This document shows, piece by piece, positions 13,415 to 25,457 of a stretch of DNA of 64,000 nucleotides. Every line of letters begins with the position of its first letter. The stretch's first letter is position 1. Under the pieces are notes generated by a model. It had not been told where the DNA came from and did not search any database. It saw nothing but the letters and a program-made list of their open reading frames with translations. A program made the position numbers and the translations under genes. Source of the stretch: Lolium rigidum (Eukaryota > Streptophyta > Magnoliopsida > Poales > Poaceae); contig NC_061510.1 of NCBI RefSeq assembly GCF_022539505.1, positions 279,640,330 to 279,704,329 of the forward strand, given 5' to 3'.

Positions 13415-14964
13415 TGTGAAAACCCAGATTTTAGCGTTATTAACTAGTTTGAGTTGCCTCACATGAGAAAAGTATAGAGAAGTGCAGCTATAGCATGGAT
13501 GCATCATGCATGTCGGCAGGGCACTTAAATCATGTAGAGCCATCGTGGCTTCATACTAGCTGTGCTGGCAGCATAGGAGAAGATAGGAAATCCAAGTTCT
13601 CTCCCCTGTTTTATTGCATGGTTTCCACGTAGTACAGCTCAAGCGGCAAGCGGCCAAACTCAGATATTTTACGGTGCTGACGATCCTATAAATAGGCAGC
13701 GGTCGTTTCATTTGTTGAACCAAAGGTGTGTCTAGAGAAGAGTGTGAGCCGGTAGAGTGACACCAGAGAGCTCGTGTCCAGAAAGTGTGAGAGTGCGACC
13801 AGAGAGAGAGGCACTGCGAGCGTAGATGCATGCATGTTCGTTATGTTTCTCGAGGAGATAGAAACATAGAGGTCGGGAGGTGTTCCCGGCCGTATCTTAT
13901 CTGGAGGAGCATAATCGAAGATGCTGTTGAAGAATCGTATGAGAGTGACGATAGCTAGCGTATGAGCTCGTATGCCGATCCTACCTAGTATCTGGAGTGG
14001 TCATTCGGAGATGATTAACGTGATGCTATTTTTCATAGCTACGGCTATACCCGAGGCAAGCTGCTTTATACCCTTTCATATATTTTTGTAGAATACATAT
14101 TGCTGTTAGATATGTGATATATTAGTTGGTAGATGATATCAGAGATATTTGTGGGCTAATCCTCCGGTGTCAGTACTTGGTGATGGATCCGCTGGAGCCA
14201 CCGGTATGAATCAGGCATTAGCGCGAATATTAAGAGAAAGTGATCAACTGAGAAATACATATTTTTATAAGAGAAAACTTGGTGTTACGAAGTTAAACAT
14301 ATGGTACCGGTCACACAGTTCAGGTACGGGACTGACTGAGTTCTCCTCTAGGGACGGTCTTTGTTCGGGAACGTATCGGTGATGGATTCGTAGGAGCGAC
14401 CAACATCAGTAGGTCAGAGTGTCCGGGTTCTAGTGGGCTAAAGGGCTTTGCTCCTCTAGCGCATGTGTGGTGCTAGTTGAGGCTGTTGATGTCGGAGTAC
14501 CCCTCTACAGACTGTAAAAGTGTGAATTTCACCCCTATAATTTCCGGGTAGGGAAACTTACTTTCATGTGTGGCACCATGATTTTTAAAATGCCTAATTA
14601 CTTAACCATCTTTTGTTTTTAGAAAAGCATTTCTATTTTACATTGAATATGACTGTGTATAATCGGTTTGCTGAGTATGACTTGTCGTACTCATCAGCTC
14701 CCCTATGTTTTTTAGACGCAGACGTCGTTAGCGGAAGATGTCGTCATCGAAGATTAGGCTGGACCAGCGGGTGTGAAGCGATGTAGAGAGTCTAGTTGTA
14801 ATTCTTGTATAATTGAGAATAAAGTTGTAAAATGATGTTTTCGAGCTTCTCGAGATCCACTGTGCTGGTTTATGCCTGCAATTTTAGCCTTGCACGCGTA
14901 TAAGCCTCTCGGTTTATAGGCTTGCGGCGACTGTCTCGTTCAGGCCCGGTCTCGGGACGTGACA
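13415..14964 (+). repeat. 3' LTR of the LARD-like element
   Basis: Colinear with 11113-12652 with scattered substitutions and small indels. It starts TGTGAAAACCCAG immediately after the purine tract and ends GGGACGTGACA. The TATA box is at 13687-13694. Confidence 0.85.
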
Positions 14965-15155
14965 AACGTCCTCGCCCAGAACCTCACAACATTGCCATTG
15001 TATCCCGGCCACTGCCGCTGGTGAAATTACAACTGAGACCTCGCCATGCCGTATAAATGCCACTAGGAGCTCCGCTAGGAAACCCTAGATGCTCTCCCAT
15101 CCTCCACAATCTCTCTCATTCTCTCTATCTCTCGCCACCATCTAATAGTCATCGT

Positions 15156-17520
15156 TGATACGTTGCAAACGAACTTATAATTTTTGATGTTTAATGCTTG
15201 TTTTACAATAATTTCTATATATTTTGTTTACACTTCGTGGCATTTATATGCATTCTATAGAACTAACCTATTGACAAGATGACACAGTGCCAGTTCATGT
15301 TTTCTGCTGTTTTTTTATTTCAGAAAAGTTGTACAGGAAATATTCTTAGAATTGGACGAAAAACGAAAGCCAAAGTTTCTATTTTTCCCGACCCGAAGAC
15401 GGAGTCCAAAGCAGAGACGGAGGAGGGTGCCGAGGCAGCCACACCATACCTGGGCGCGGCCCCCTCCCTAGCCGCACCTAGGGATGGTGTGGGCCCCTCG
15501 GGCGCCCACCGACCTCGCCCTTCCACCTATAAGTTGCCTCCTGATGCGAAAACCCTAAATCAATCACCCTCCGTTCACACGAAAACCCTAAAACCCTAAA
15601 TGTTTGCGTGCTGCCATTTTTATTTCAGATTGCAATTACTACTCATAATCATCCATATTACTTGTAGTTCACTATCTCTTCGCCGAACTAGTGCACATAT
15701 ACACCTGACAAGTGTATTGGGTGTGTTGAGGACACAAGAGACTTCTTGTATCATAATTGCAGAGTTGCTTGAGAGGAATATCTTTGACCTCTTGATACGT
15801 TAAAAACGTATCCATAATTTTTGATGATCCATGCTTGTTTTACACTAATTTCTATATGTTTTGTTTAAACTTCATTGCACTTTTATACATTTTCCGGAAC
15901 TAACCTATTGACATGATGCCACAGTGCAAGTTCCCTGTTTTTTGTTGTTTCGTATTTCAAAAAAAGTTGTATAGGAAATATTCTCAGAATTGGACGAAAC
16001 AAAAGCCGAAGTTCCTATTTTACTGTAACGAAGACGGAGTCCGAAGGAGAGATGAAGACGCGCCACGAGGTGGCCACACCAGGGCTAGGCGCGGCCCAGG
16101 CCCTGGCCGCACCTAGGGGTCGTGTGAGCCCCTCGGGCACCCACCGACCTCGCCATTCCGCCTATTTATTCACTTTTTCGGGAAAACCCTAAATACCCAA
16201 GCCTCCATGCACGAAAAGTTCCGTCGCGACCGCCATTGCCGACCGTAGCTCGGGAGGGTTCTGAAGCTCTTCCCAGCACCCTGCCGGAGAGGGAGATCGT
16301 CACCGGAGGCCTCTACATTGCCATGCCGCCTCCGAAGTGATGCGTGAGTAGTTCATCTCTGGACTACGGGTCCATAGCAGTAGCTAGATGGTTGTCTTCT
16401 CCAATTTATACTTCATGTTTAGATCTTGTGAGCTGCCTATCATGATCAAGATCATCTTTATGTAATGTTACATGTTGTGTTTGCTGGGATCCGATGAATA
16501 TTGAATATAATGGTTGAGATCGATTATATACTTGTCATATGTTGTTTGTGATCTTGCATGCTCTCTGTTGCTAGTAGATGCTTTGGCCAAGTATATACTT
16601 GTAACTCCAAGAGGGAGTATTTATGCTCGATAGTGGGTTCATGCCTCTAGTAATCTGGAAGAGTGACAATAACTTCTAAGATTGTAGATGTGATGTTGCT
16701 ACTAGGGAGAAAACAACAATGATTTGTCTAAGGATAATTCCATTGTTTACTTTACGCACATTGCTTAATGCGATAATCTGTTGCTTGCAACTTAATACTG
16801 AAAGGGGAACGGACGCTAACCGGAAGGTGGATTATTAGTCATAGATAAAGTTGGATTACGGTCTATGTATTATGTTGTAATGCCCAAATGAATCTCATAG
16901 TAATAACCGGAAGGTGGATTATTCTGTCAATTGTCCAGCTGTAATTTGTTCACCCAGCATGTTATTTATCTTTATGGAGAGACACCTCTAGTGAACTGTG
17001 GACACCGGTCCTTTCTTTTACACTACAAATACATGTTCTTTTATTGCCAACTCCCACGGCAACATCTCTTTTACTGTTCTCTTTAATTCCACTGCAAACA
17101 AACATCTCTTTCCACACTATACGGTTAATCCTTTGTTTTCAGCAAAACTGGTAAGATTGACAACCTCACTGTAAGTCGGGGGAAGTATTTTGGTTGTGTT
17201 GTGTGCAGGTTCCATGTTGTTGTTGATGCCGGTAGTGCGCCCTGCCACAAGTCAGCTAGCAACACCTTTAGAAGTCATTTCTTTCTCCTACTGGTCGATT
17301 AAACCTTGGATTTCTTACTGAGGGAAAACTTGCTACTGTGCTCATCATACCTTCCTCTTAGGGTTCCCCAACGGTGTGCAACTGCGCAACATCACCTCTA
17401 CCTCCCTGAGTTCGATAAACATTGGGTGATTCACTTAAGGGAAACTTGCTGCTGTTCTACAAACATCTGCACTTGGAGGCCCAACACTGTCTACAAGAAT
17501 AGAAGTGTGTGTAAGCATCA
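15156..17520 (+). mobile_element. Solo LTR of family B (B1), interrupted by B2
   Basis: It starts TGATACGTTGCAAACG and ends GTGTGTAAGCATCA. Flanking 5-mers ATCGT and ATCAC suggest an old, partly mutated duplication. Known pooid LTRs of this type end just before a TGGCGCC-type primer site; none follows here, so it is a solo LTR. Its body carries a second copy at 15793-17394. Confidence 0.7.
15793..17394 (+). mobile_element. Solo LTR of family B (B2) nested in B1
   Basis: It runs from TGATACGTTAAAAACG to CTGCGCAACATCA and is flanked by a perfect 5-bp duplication CCTCT (15788-15792, 17395-17399). The sequence of B1 resumes smoothly on both sides. The 1602-bp length and TG...CA ends fit an LTR left after LTR-LTR recombination. 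Confidence 0.85.
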
Positions 17521-20500
17521 ATCACCGGTGTCGAGGAAGAAGCCGACGACTGGAGCCACCCCTGAGCATGTAGCATGGTCGAGGAGGAGCGCCTCGTCGT
17601 GTAGATCGTCTGGGAGGAGCCAAGCATCAAGGGGAGGTCCCTATCGCCGGAATCAAATCGTTCCCTTTCGCCGGTGATCGTCGGAGTTTGTGACGATTTG
17701 TTCGTCCACAACCATCTCCGACTACCTCAATCAACTTAGGGTGAGTGTGTGCTTATCCCAAGCATTTTCCCGTATCTTAGGATCCATCGTGGCCGAGATT
17801 GGTACCTCGCCGGAGTACACCGCCGCAAACCTACTCGACGTCAATGTTCTGGTGGTCACCTTAGAAAAGCTTCAGCACCAGTAGGTTCGTGTTGTCGTGT
17901 TGAATCGGTTGACCCTGGTCTTGCTTCTCCGGGGGCCGTAAATCGGCGGCACCGTCGTCGCCTGGTCATCGGTGTCAAGCCGCCGATAGAATCGATGTGG
18001 CCAATGGGCCCCACCGCAAGATTTGACCCGGTAAACTACCAACGAGGTAGCTGACCTGGGCAGACCCCACCTGTCTGTGTCTAGGGGTAGGGTTTGAACC
18101 GGTATGGATAGAATTTTTAGTTAACTTCAAATTCCAGAAAATAATAGAAACTTCGCAAATTTATAGAAAATTCATCCAAACTCAAAAAATATATAAATGA
18201 GATATCAGAATGTTTATAAAAATAAACTATATCCTTTAAAAATATAATATCTATTATTTATTTGAAGTAACAAATTCAATTATTTAGATCCTATTGTTTA
18301 TGCCTTTTCTTTTATCCAAAATTCCAAGAAAATTCAATAATTAGTAAAACTTTCTAAAATAAATAAAAACCATTTAGTAAATAACTAAAACACTAAAAGG
18401 TAATTTATTTTGTATTATTAATATTACCATTATCATTGGTATTTAAGACCCTAAATTTCATTTACTTAATTATCATTTTCTTTAAATGATACAGAGAAGG
18501 AAAATATTTAAAGTAAATATTATCTTGTATTTAAGAGTTAATTAAGTTCAACATTACTTAACAAATGATTTCTCCACAATGGTTGGACAAATAGAAAATC
18601 CTAGTTCAGTTATGAGTAAAACCCTAACTCTATTATTTTATGTGAAACCCTAAATTACTTTCAACCCTAAAACCCTAGGAACTATAAAATGTAATCATGT
18701 TACTTTACCTTTCACTCATAGTTCCATAATTAACAACTATATATATGTTCTTGTTCTCATAAAATAATAGAAGATTTATTACTAATAAGTTGGTATTTCA
18801 GGTATTCATACTAATAAAACCTAGATGATCAAGTAGGACCACTTAAATGTAAAACCTAGTTCCTATTCTCAAAGTCATCTTCCCTAACTATCCATGTTTA
18901 GTATAACACCATTGTGATCAACCCTAATAGCAACCATATCTAGTACTTAACCTTACATACCATACCCAACTAAACCTTACAAGTACTAAAAAAATTACGA
19001 ACTATCTTCTCTAGAAACCAACTATTCATTACTTAGTGAATCCAATAGCAAACCCTAGAAACCATAAACTTTAATTGAAATACTTCTTATTCCCTAAGAA
19101 ACATGTTCTTCAAAAGTTATTCTTTTGAAGTAAATAACAAGTAGTCATCAACCATGCCTAATAGGACCTCTAGACAATAGCTATCTATCACCAGTAAGAT
19201 ATGACCAACCATGATAGCAACCATGTATAATCAATTGCTTAATATTCTCATGCTTAACTAAACCATACAACTATTAGATGACTAGGAACTTCATCTTATT
19301 TGTAAGATCCATCTAATACCCACTTAGGAAACTCAACTAGGAACCATCATAAACCTAGGAGCAAATGGCTCTTATTGGAATTACTTATCATTCATTTAGA
19401 AACATGTTCTTAAAAAGTTATTCTTTCGAAGTACATAATAAATAATCATTAACCATGCTTTAGGACTTAACGCTAACCAATATTCTTCACATACAATATC
19501 AACTATTAGCATTGTATGTTACCGCATTGTTATGTTTGGTTATACAACTCTTCAGCAACATAAGGTTAACCAGAAGCTTAATAAGAACCTTGTTTGAGAA
19601 ACCACTGTAAAATGGCAACACACTCTTACAACGTACTAAACCTAAATCATCGGGGTTAGATCACGCTTAGAACGATTGCATCTCATACTTATGCATTATA
19701 GCATATTTGCCAATCCTTTAAACATTGTCCTTATCCGACAATGATACTATTTCAGAATATGAGTTATCACGCATCGAAGATGTTGCCTGCATAATCTTGC
19801 AGTCAACTAGGCAAGTTCATCACTTGCTCATGTCACCTTGATTATTTTTATCAAATTACTTGCAAATTACTATACTTATCACTTCTACATTTAAAAGCAA
19901 AGTATTACTTTTACAATTATGAATATGACTATGTGGTGGGCAATGGAACCATGGTATGAGTTTGGTGGTGGCTCCATTGCATTGGGTTACTCACCTAGGA
20001 CTTAACAACAAATGTCGTCCAGTGATTCTTGCACTGTAATACTCGTGTTTACCATAAGATCTGGAGTGGGACAGAGTAGTCAGTTGTTCTTTTCCCTCTC
20101 GCATATCAATGGGTACACTTCACCGGAGGCCGGCTGTGACTGGCAGGGGGAGCCCCGTATTGTTCCCATGGTTTGGTGTATCTATGAGGGGTTGTAGGGT
20201 GTGTCTGAGGGTCATGTGCCGAGGGGTAAGCGACCAAGGTGAAGTCGGGACCTAAACTCAGCATGGCTACACCAAACGGGTGGGTATGCAAGGTCGCAGG
20301 ACGACACAATTATTGGATAGGATCTTATACCTGGCCTCATACCAAGGAAGTGTGGACAAGCACGCGACTCAGTTGTGCAACCAGGATAAGTTCTCTTATG
20401 GGTACAGTAACACACCTCTGCATAGTGTATTAAATTATGACTTGTCACTCCCTGTTTCAGGTTTGGAACTGCGAACGTGGCCGGAAAGGAACTCCATGAA

Positions 20501-21157
20501 GTTCTAGACACCCGGTGAAGGATGACGAACATAGGGTTTTAGAATAAAAGCAACATTTGATGAAATGTTTACGAAAACATGCATTGCCTATGACTTTCTG
20601 GTCCATGTTTGTAGCTAGTGCATCAAACACTTCTCCTATAATGAACTTGCTGAGTACACTCGTACTCACCCTTCTTTGAACCCCTTGCTTAGATATGGAG
20701 GCATCGAAGGAGGATCTACAGTGAAACTCGAAGACGGAGGAGTCAACTACTTCAAGAGACAGGATCCCGCCAGAGGAGAGTCAACCACTACATCCACCAT
20801 GGGGAAAACCTAGATTAGAAGTGGAAGGGAACTAGCTCTCTAATCCTAGTTTCTAATTAGCTAGAATCTAGTCATAATCTCTCTAGCCAATCAAGTACCT
20901 CTATACATAGAGTTAGTAATAAGTTAGACTACGAGTTGTTCTTCTGGATTTTATTTGCAGTTTTACCTCATTGTAATTATGAGGTTGTGTCGATCTTTTG
21001 TAAAGAGTCTGTGTGTAATTCTATAGACATGCATTGAACCGGCATATGTTTCTGTTATACCACTCTAAGAGATGTAATACTAGTGGAACGGTGTTTCATT
21101 GGTATTATATCAACGATTTGCATACTACACCATGCAATGATATGCTAAGTCACCACA

Positions 21158-21476
21158 GTCTTAGACCTAGGGAAAAACCTAGGTGGGTGTCGTCGCCGCT
21201 GCCATCACCACCAAAGAGAGAGAATGGGGAATCTAGCCAATGGCAATGTTGAAAGAGAATGTCGGAATCCGGCCAATGACAATGCAGAGCATCAGCGACC
21301 CGGGGACTCAAGGAAGCAGTATTAGCCCATCTTTGGACACACAAAGAGGAGGATGACTAGGCTCTGGATAGTTGACACACAAAGAGGAGGACGAGTAGGA
21401 GGCAGTGTTATCAAGTTGAGATTTTCACCCCTTCCTTCGTGTACACTCTCCGCTATGCTTCCACGAAACAATGATC
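21158..21476. other. Short unique stretch between two transposons
   Basis: It contains a short tandem repeat (GACACACAAAGAGGAGGA occurs twice near 21336-21394). No gene is recognised. Confidence 0.4.
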
Positions 21477-21937
21477 TAAGAGCATTTTAGTTGCGTCCCC
21501 CAAAGCGTCCCCTAAAAGGCGTCGGATCGAGCGTTTGGCGGATGATGTTTCTCCGTCCATGTTTGGCGTTTGTCCCTAGCCGCGTCCACTAAAACCAAAC
21601 ATAAATTCAAATAGTTCACATTCAAAAGAGATTGTTTTCGCTGAAGTCGTCGCGATCAAAGTAGTCGTGATCAAAGTACTGGACGTGATCATATTACAGA
21701 CCGAGGGTGCAAATTGAACATAATTTAGAAGAAGGGGTTCGGCAACATCGACAGCGCATCCTGAGTCGACGTAGGCCCGTCGAGCACGACGACCTCGTTG
21801 TGCTCTGCCCGGTCTCGCTACTCCGTCGCCAATGCCGACGCAGGTGTACTAGCAGACAGTGTCGCCGACGCGCCAGTCGGTGCCACCGCTGCCTCCGGGG
21901 GTCACTAGTAGGAAAACCCTTATAGGCGGAGCTTATT

Positions 21938-22250
21938 TCTGTGGCGCACCATTAAAAATACGCCACATAAAGTTATTTTGTGGCGCACCAGGCAAGGTGC
22001 GCCACAGAAATAGCTTACTTTTGTGGCGCACCAGGGAACCATGCGCCAAAGAAATTTGGTGGGGCCAGCCTCAATCATTGGTTTCACTATTTCTGTGGCG
22101 CACAGGATCACGTGCGCCACAGAAATAAGACATTATGTGGCGCACTGGTCCTGGCGCGCCACTGAATTAAGACTTTCTGTGGCGCACGTGGGATGGTGCG
22201 CCACAGAAACTACACATTTCTGTGGCGCACATGAGTTCCATGCGCCACAG
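21938..22250. repeat. Left subterminal hairpin array of the CACTA element
   Basis: Seven consecutive units of TGTGGCGCAC, a 5-12 nt spacer, and an inverted GTGCGCCACA variant, spaced roughly 40-55 bp apart. Spacers differ between units while the arms are conserved. Confidence 0.85.
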
Positions 22251-22859
22251 AATTTTTTTTGCCTCCCCACGCAACTCTACCCCCCCTGGATCGCCTTTTT
22301 AACCTCCGTAAAAAATAAAAAATATAGATAAAAATTTCAAAAAATAATATTCCTTCAAGATGCCCATGTATTATGTCATCTTTTACCACTGAGAATTAAC
22401 AAACAATAATTTCGACTTTTTTTGCAAAATTACGTGGGAAAATCATCAAAGTGGATTTCTGGTTGCATACGAACTCGAAAAAAAACGCAAAATATATCAA
22501 AATGTTCCCACGAAAAATCTACATCCGAATTCACCCGGGCTTGCCCGGTTGGACAATTTTTAGAATCTACAAATTCGACAAGAGTAAAAAGTTACGGGCA
22601 GTTAAAGATTTTTTGCTGCAAAATACAAAAAAAGAAAAAAAAATTGTGGCGCACCAAGTGCCCATGCGCCACAGAATTAACGTTCGAAATTTGAAATTTC
22701 TGGCACCCACTTCTCCTTCTCTCCTCCATTTCTCCCCTTCTCCACTTCTCCCCTTTTCCCCTTCTCCACTTCTCCCTTTCTCCACTTCTCCCCTTCTCCT
22801 CCTCTCCTCTTCTCTTCCTCTCCTCCAGTTCTCCACTTCTCCTCTCTCCTCTCCTCCAC

Positions 22860-23060
22860 CGGCGACCAACTCCGGCGACCAACTCCGGCGACCAACTCCG
22901 GCGACAAACTCCGGCGACCTACTCCGGCGACCACGGCGACCTCCTCCGGCGACCACCTCTTCCACAACAACAACCACCACCACCACCACCACCACCACCA
23001 CCACCACCACCTCCTCCTCTACCACCACCACCACCACCACCACCACTTCCACCTCCACCT
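22860..23060. repeat. Tandem GGCGACCAACTCC units and a (CCA)n microsatellite
   Basis: About five 13-bp units at 22861-22926 are followed by CCA/CCT triplet repeats at about 22970-23045. A pyrimidine-rich tract precedes them (22705-22855). ORFs crossing this region are low-complexity artefacts. Confidence 0.85.
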
Positions 23061-23251
23061 CCTCCTATTCCACCACCACCACCTCCGGCCGGCCGGCCTC
23101 ATCCTCCACCCACCCACCCCATCCACCCAACCCACGCAACCAACCACCCACCTCCGGCGACCTTCCAGAAAAATTAAAAAAAATCGGCGGCCCCAGATCT
23201 AGATCTAGATTTAGATCTGGCCGCCACTTTTTTTGAAATTTTAAAAAAAAT

Positions 23252-23478
23252 TCTGTGGCGCACCGGCGGTGGTGCGCCACAGAAATAAGACTTCTGTGGC
23301 GCACCGGCGGTGGTGCGCCACAGAAATAAGACTTCTGTGGCGCACCACCGCCCGGTGCGCCACAGAAATAAGACTTTCTGTGGCGCATTGGCAGGTGCGC
23401 CACAGAATCCTTATTTTTGTGGCGAGAATTCTGTGGCGCACGACCCATGCGCCACAGAATGTGTTTTTGGTGCGCCAC
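23252..23478. repeat. Right subterminal hairpin array of the CACTA element
   Basis: Five further palindromes with the same TGTGGCGCAC / GTGCGCCACA arms, two of them adjacent and nearly identical, followed by a half unit. A lone additional palindrome lies at 22647-22675. Confidence 0.85.
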
Positions 23479-25457
23479 TGATGAGGCTTTTCCTACTAGT
23501 GCGGTGGGGTTGCTGTCGCTGCCTCGGACGCCGCTATTTTGTCTTGGATCTCGTCGAAGATCATGCCTTTGTAGAAGTTGTGCGCCCCCAGCGTCTGGGG
23601 AGACATTCGAATTGTCGACGCGATCAACGGGGAGAAGTCCTCCTTGCCTTTCTTAACCTCCATCTTCTCTTCTTGCCTCTTGAGCAGCGTCGCCCACCGT
23701 TTGTCGGCATTTTTGTCGCGGATGAGTAGGGTCGAGGAGACCTCGGCGGGGCACTTGGTGATCAACGACTGCGTCTTCTCGGTCGTTGTTGCGTCCTCCA
23801 AGGCGGCCGTGGCAGCTTTGTTGCCGATAGGGCGCCCTGTCGATGTTGTGAGCGGCGCATCAAGATCAAAGGCGCCATCTTTCCCCTTCGAAAAGGAAAT
23901 ACGCGTCAACCGCCACTTCTCGCTCTTTTTGAGCTTGCTATAGCAATGCAGCAAGCCCCATGGCACGGTCGAACTAATCAAAGAAAGCGCAATAGACTAC
24001 CAGATCGTGATTGAAAGAGGCGCTAGACTGGTGGTAGAAAGAGGTGTACCGTATCGCCGACGCTTGTGTCGTTATCCACTCTATTCTCGAGCTCGTTCAC
24101 CGACGCCTGGATGATGGCCCATCGCGTCGACATTGCCTTTTGGCTCCTCTTCGTTGGCACCGTGCAGTAATCCTTGTCGACGAATTTGCGCTCGTCGAAC
24201 TCTGCCTTGATCCTAGCCAGTACTTCCCGTACTTTTGGTTGGCGCTGATGACCGAGTCGTGGCTCACCGTCGCCCACGACTCGCAGAGGCACTGATCTTC
24301 CAGAACCTTCCACTTGGGACCTCGTGAGCCCGAGGCCGCTTTCTTCTTCTTCCTCACGCCGACCGCGTCAACCTCCACGAGATCCTCTGCATCCTCCACG
24401 GCATCCTCCTCGTCTTCTTCGCCGCCGTCCTCTTCGTCATCCTCGTCACCATCCTCCTCCTCGTCCTCCATGTCTTCCTCCTCGCGCGCCGCCTCCTTCT
24501 CCCCGACTGGAGCACCGGCGCCCTCGAATTCGAGCGGACCCCTACGTCCGGTGAAGGCAACCACATCCGCACCGTGGCCTCGCTGGCGCTGCTGCGCGTC
24601 GTGCGTCGGGGAGAACACGGCGTCCGGGTTGAAGCCGCCATGCGCTAGCGCATACTCGTACCGCGGCGGCAAGTTCGGTGTCAAGCACCCGAGCGTCGCC
24701 GCTGCGGCCTCGCCAAAGAAACCGGGTGTCGATGGGGACGCCACTCCCGGAATGTGTGCGCTGGTCGATGAACTCCATGGGCTCGTGGCAGTTGCAGCGA
24801 CACACGCGGCCAGCGCGACCTTCTGTTGCGCAAGCGAAGCCGCTGTCTTCTTCGCCTGCTCCTCCACCCTCCGCTCCGCCGTCAACAACTTGCGCCGCAG
24901 GCAGTCTATGCGACCTTTCTTCGGTCCAGCCGTCCAACTTCGTCTCTGCCGCCGGCGCCTTCCGCAGCTTTGTTAAGGGCGCCTTCGGCCCCTTCGTCAC
25001 TGCCTCCTTGCCTGGTGGCTTGGTGGCCGATTTCCTGGCCAGGTTGGCAGGAGGGAGAGAGTAGCGGCAACAGGAGGGAGAAATAAATCGGCGAGAGAGG
25101 GTGAAATCTTTTGGCAGAGTAGGGAAATGTGCTGCAAGCAACGGGAAGTGGCGGGAGGGCGCGATGTGGCGGGAGAATAACACATCAGGCCCACCACTCC
25201 CCGCCTCGTTTCTCGCTCTGTCCGACACGCCCGGAGCATCCCCTGTGGAGCGGGGCCAGGCTCGAGACGTCGGACAGCGTATTGCCGCGTCGGGCGGAAG
25301 AGGGCTTTGGGGCGCACGTCGGAGGCTGAAAAAATATCCATCGCACCCCAAAAATCTTTTACCTTGAGGCCAAAAACCTTTGGGGGACATGACTGAGACC
25401 AAAAAAATGTCCGTCCCGCCCCAAAATCCGTCCAAAAACCATCATGGAATGCTCTAA

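Larger units (their letters stand above)
11113..14964 (+). mobile_element. LARD-like non-autonomous LTR retrotransposon, 3.85 kb
   Basis: Two long, nearly identical LTRs (11113-12652 and 13415-14964) flank a 762-bp interior. The interior opens with a perfect tRNA-Met type primer-binding site (12660) and closes with a purine-rich tract (TAAGGTGGGGATGG). No ORF of useful length occurs in the interior, so gag and pol must be supplied in trans. The flanking 5-mers (AAGAT left, AACGT right) match only at three positions, so there is no clean target duplication. It is inserted in the 3' LTR of element A. Confidence 0.8.
3260..21157 (+). mobile_element. Large nested non-autonomous LTR retrotransposon (family A, gypsy-like)
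   Basis: Sequence 3290-4904 is repeated at 8620-9803, and 5541-5765 is repeated at 20930-21157, giving two LTR copies around a 2.8-kb interior. A primer-binding site follows the first LTR (5768) and a purine tract precedes the second (about 8517-8532), so the element reads left to right. The sequence just before the second LTR resembles the 3' end of gypsy elements of the Tekay/chromovirus type. No protease, reverse transcriptase, RNase H or integrase reading frame is recognisable. The 5' edge is eroded and no target duplication was found. Nested inside are the elements listed separately. The assignment of all of 8533-21157 to one LTR is inferred and would give an unusually long LTR. Confidence 0.6.
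8533..21157 (+). repeat. Presumed 3' LTR of element A with nested insertions
   Basis: It begins AGTAACATCCCAGG after a purine tract; the first base is probably a mutated T of TGTAACATCCC. It ends CACCACA at 21157. Segments not explained by nested elements are 8533-11112, 14965-15155 and 17521-21157. These are AT-rich with many AACCCTA-like runs and a GC-rich block near 10860-11100 and 17530-18060. The final 600 bp match copies at 1-606 and 5541-5765. Net length without insertions is about 6.3 kb, long even for grass LTRs, so an unrecognised insertion inside it is possible. Confidence 0.5.
21903..23501. mobile_element. Non-autonomous CACTA transposon, 1.6 kb
   Basis: Perfect 14-bp terminal inverted repeats CACTAGTAGGAAAA and TTTTCCTACTAGTG. 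Both subterminal regions are packed with TGTGGCGCAC...GTGCGCCACA palindromes, as expected for transposase-binding subterminal repeats of CACTA elements. The centre has pyrimidine-rich and triplet repeats and no transposase. Flanking triplets (GGT left, CGG right) do not match, so the 3-bp duplication is lost or obscured. It disrupts the Harbinger ORF1. Confidence 0.85.
21725..25055 (-). pseudogene. Harbinger ORF1 (Myb/SANT-like plus NAM-associated C-terminal domain), broken
   Basis: Read right to left, a K/P/A-rich N-terminus near 25050-24900 gives way after a frameshift to a basic segment. A long acidic E/D tract follows at about 24500-24390, then a trihelix/SANT-like motif (GPKWKVLEDQCLCESW, about 24325-24270). 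After another frameshift comes the second half of that domain (VPTKRSQKAMSTRW, near 24110-24150). The NAM-associated C-terminal domain lies at 23500-23950, and the tail ending PNPFF-stop at 21725 is beyond the CACTA insertion. ORF1 proteins of this type assist the Harbinger transposase in DNA binding. At least two frameshifts plus the CACTA insertion make it non-functional. Confidence 0.7.
21480..25454 (-). mobile_element. PIF/Harbinger transposon with broken ORF1
   Basis: Both ends read GAGCATT inward and are flanked by TAA (21477-21479 and 25455-25457), the 3-bp duplication expected for PIF/Harbinger. The body contains an ORF1 pseudogene on the minus strand and a nested CACTA element. No DDE transposase ORF is recognisable, so the copy is non-autonomous. 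Confidence 0.8.

Noticed and set aside
15580..15600. Telomere-like AACCCTAAACCCT repeats, also scattered at 18600-19100
   Set aside because: Only one to three irregular units occur, in retroelement sequence, with no array.
22451..23236. 261-residue T/S/P-rich ORF
   Set aside because: It is made by the pyrimidine tract and CCA repeats inside the CACTA element; no domain and no conserved start.
21938..23478. Regularly spaced palindromes resembling a CRISPR array
   Set aside because: Spacing and spacer lengths vary, spacers are very short, and the array lies within CACTA terminal repeats in plant DNA.
24314..24976. 220-residue Ser-rich ORF on the plus strand
   Set aside because: It is the antisense of the acidic tract of Harbinger ORF1.
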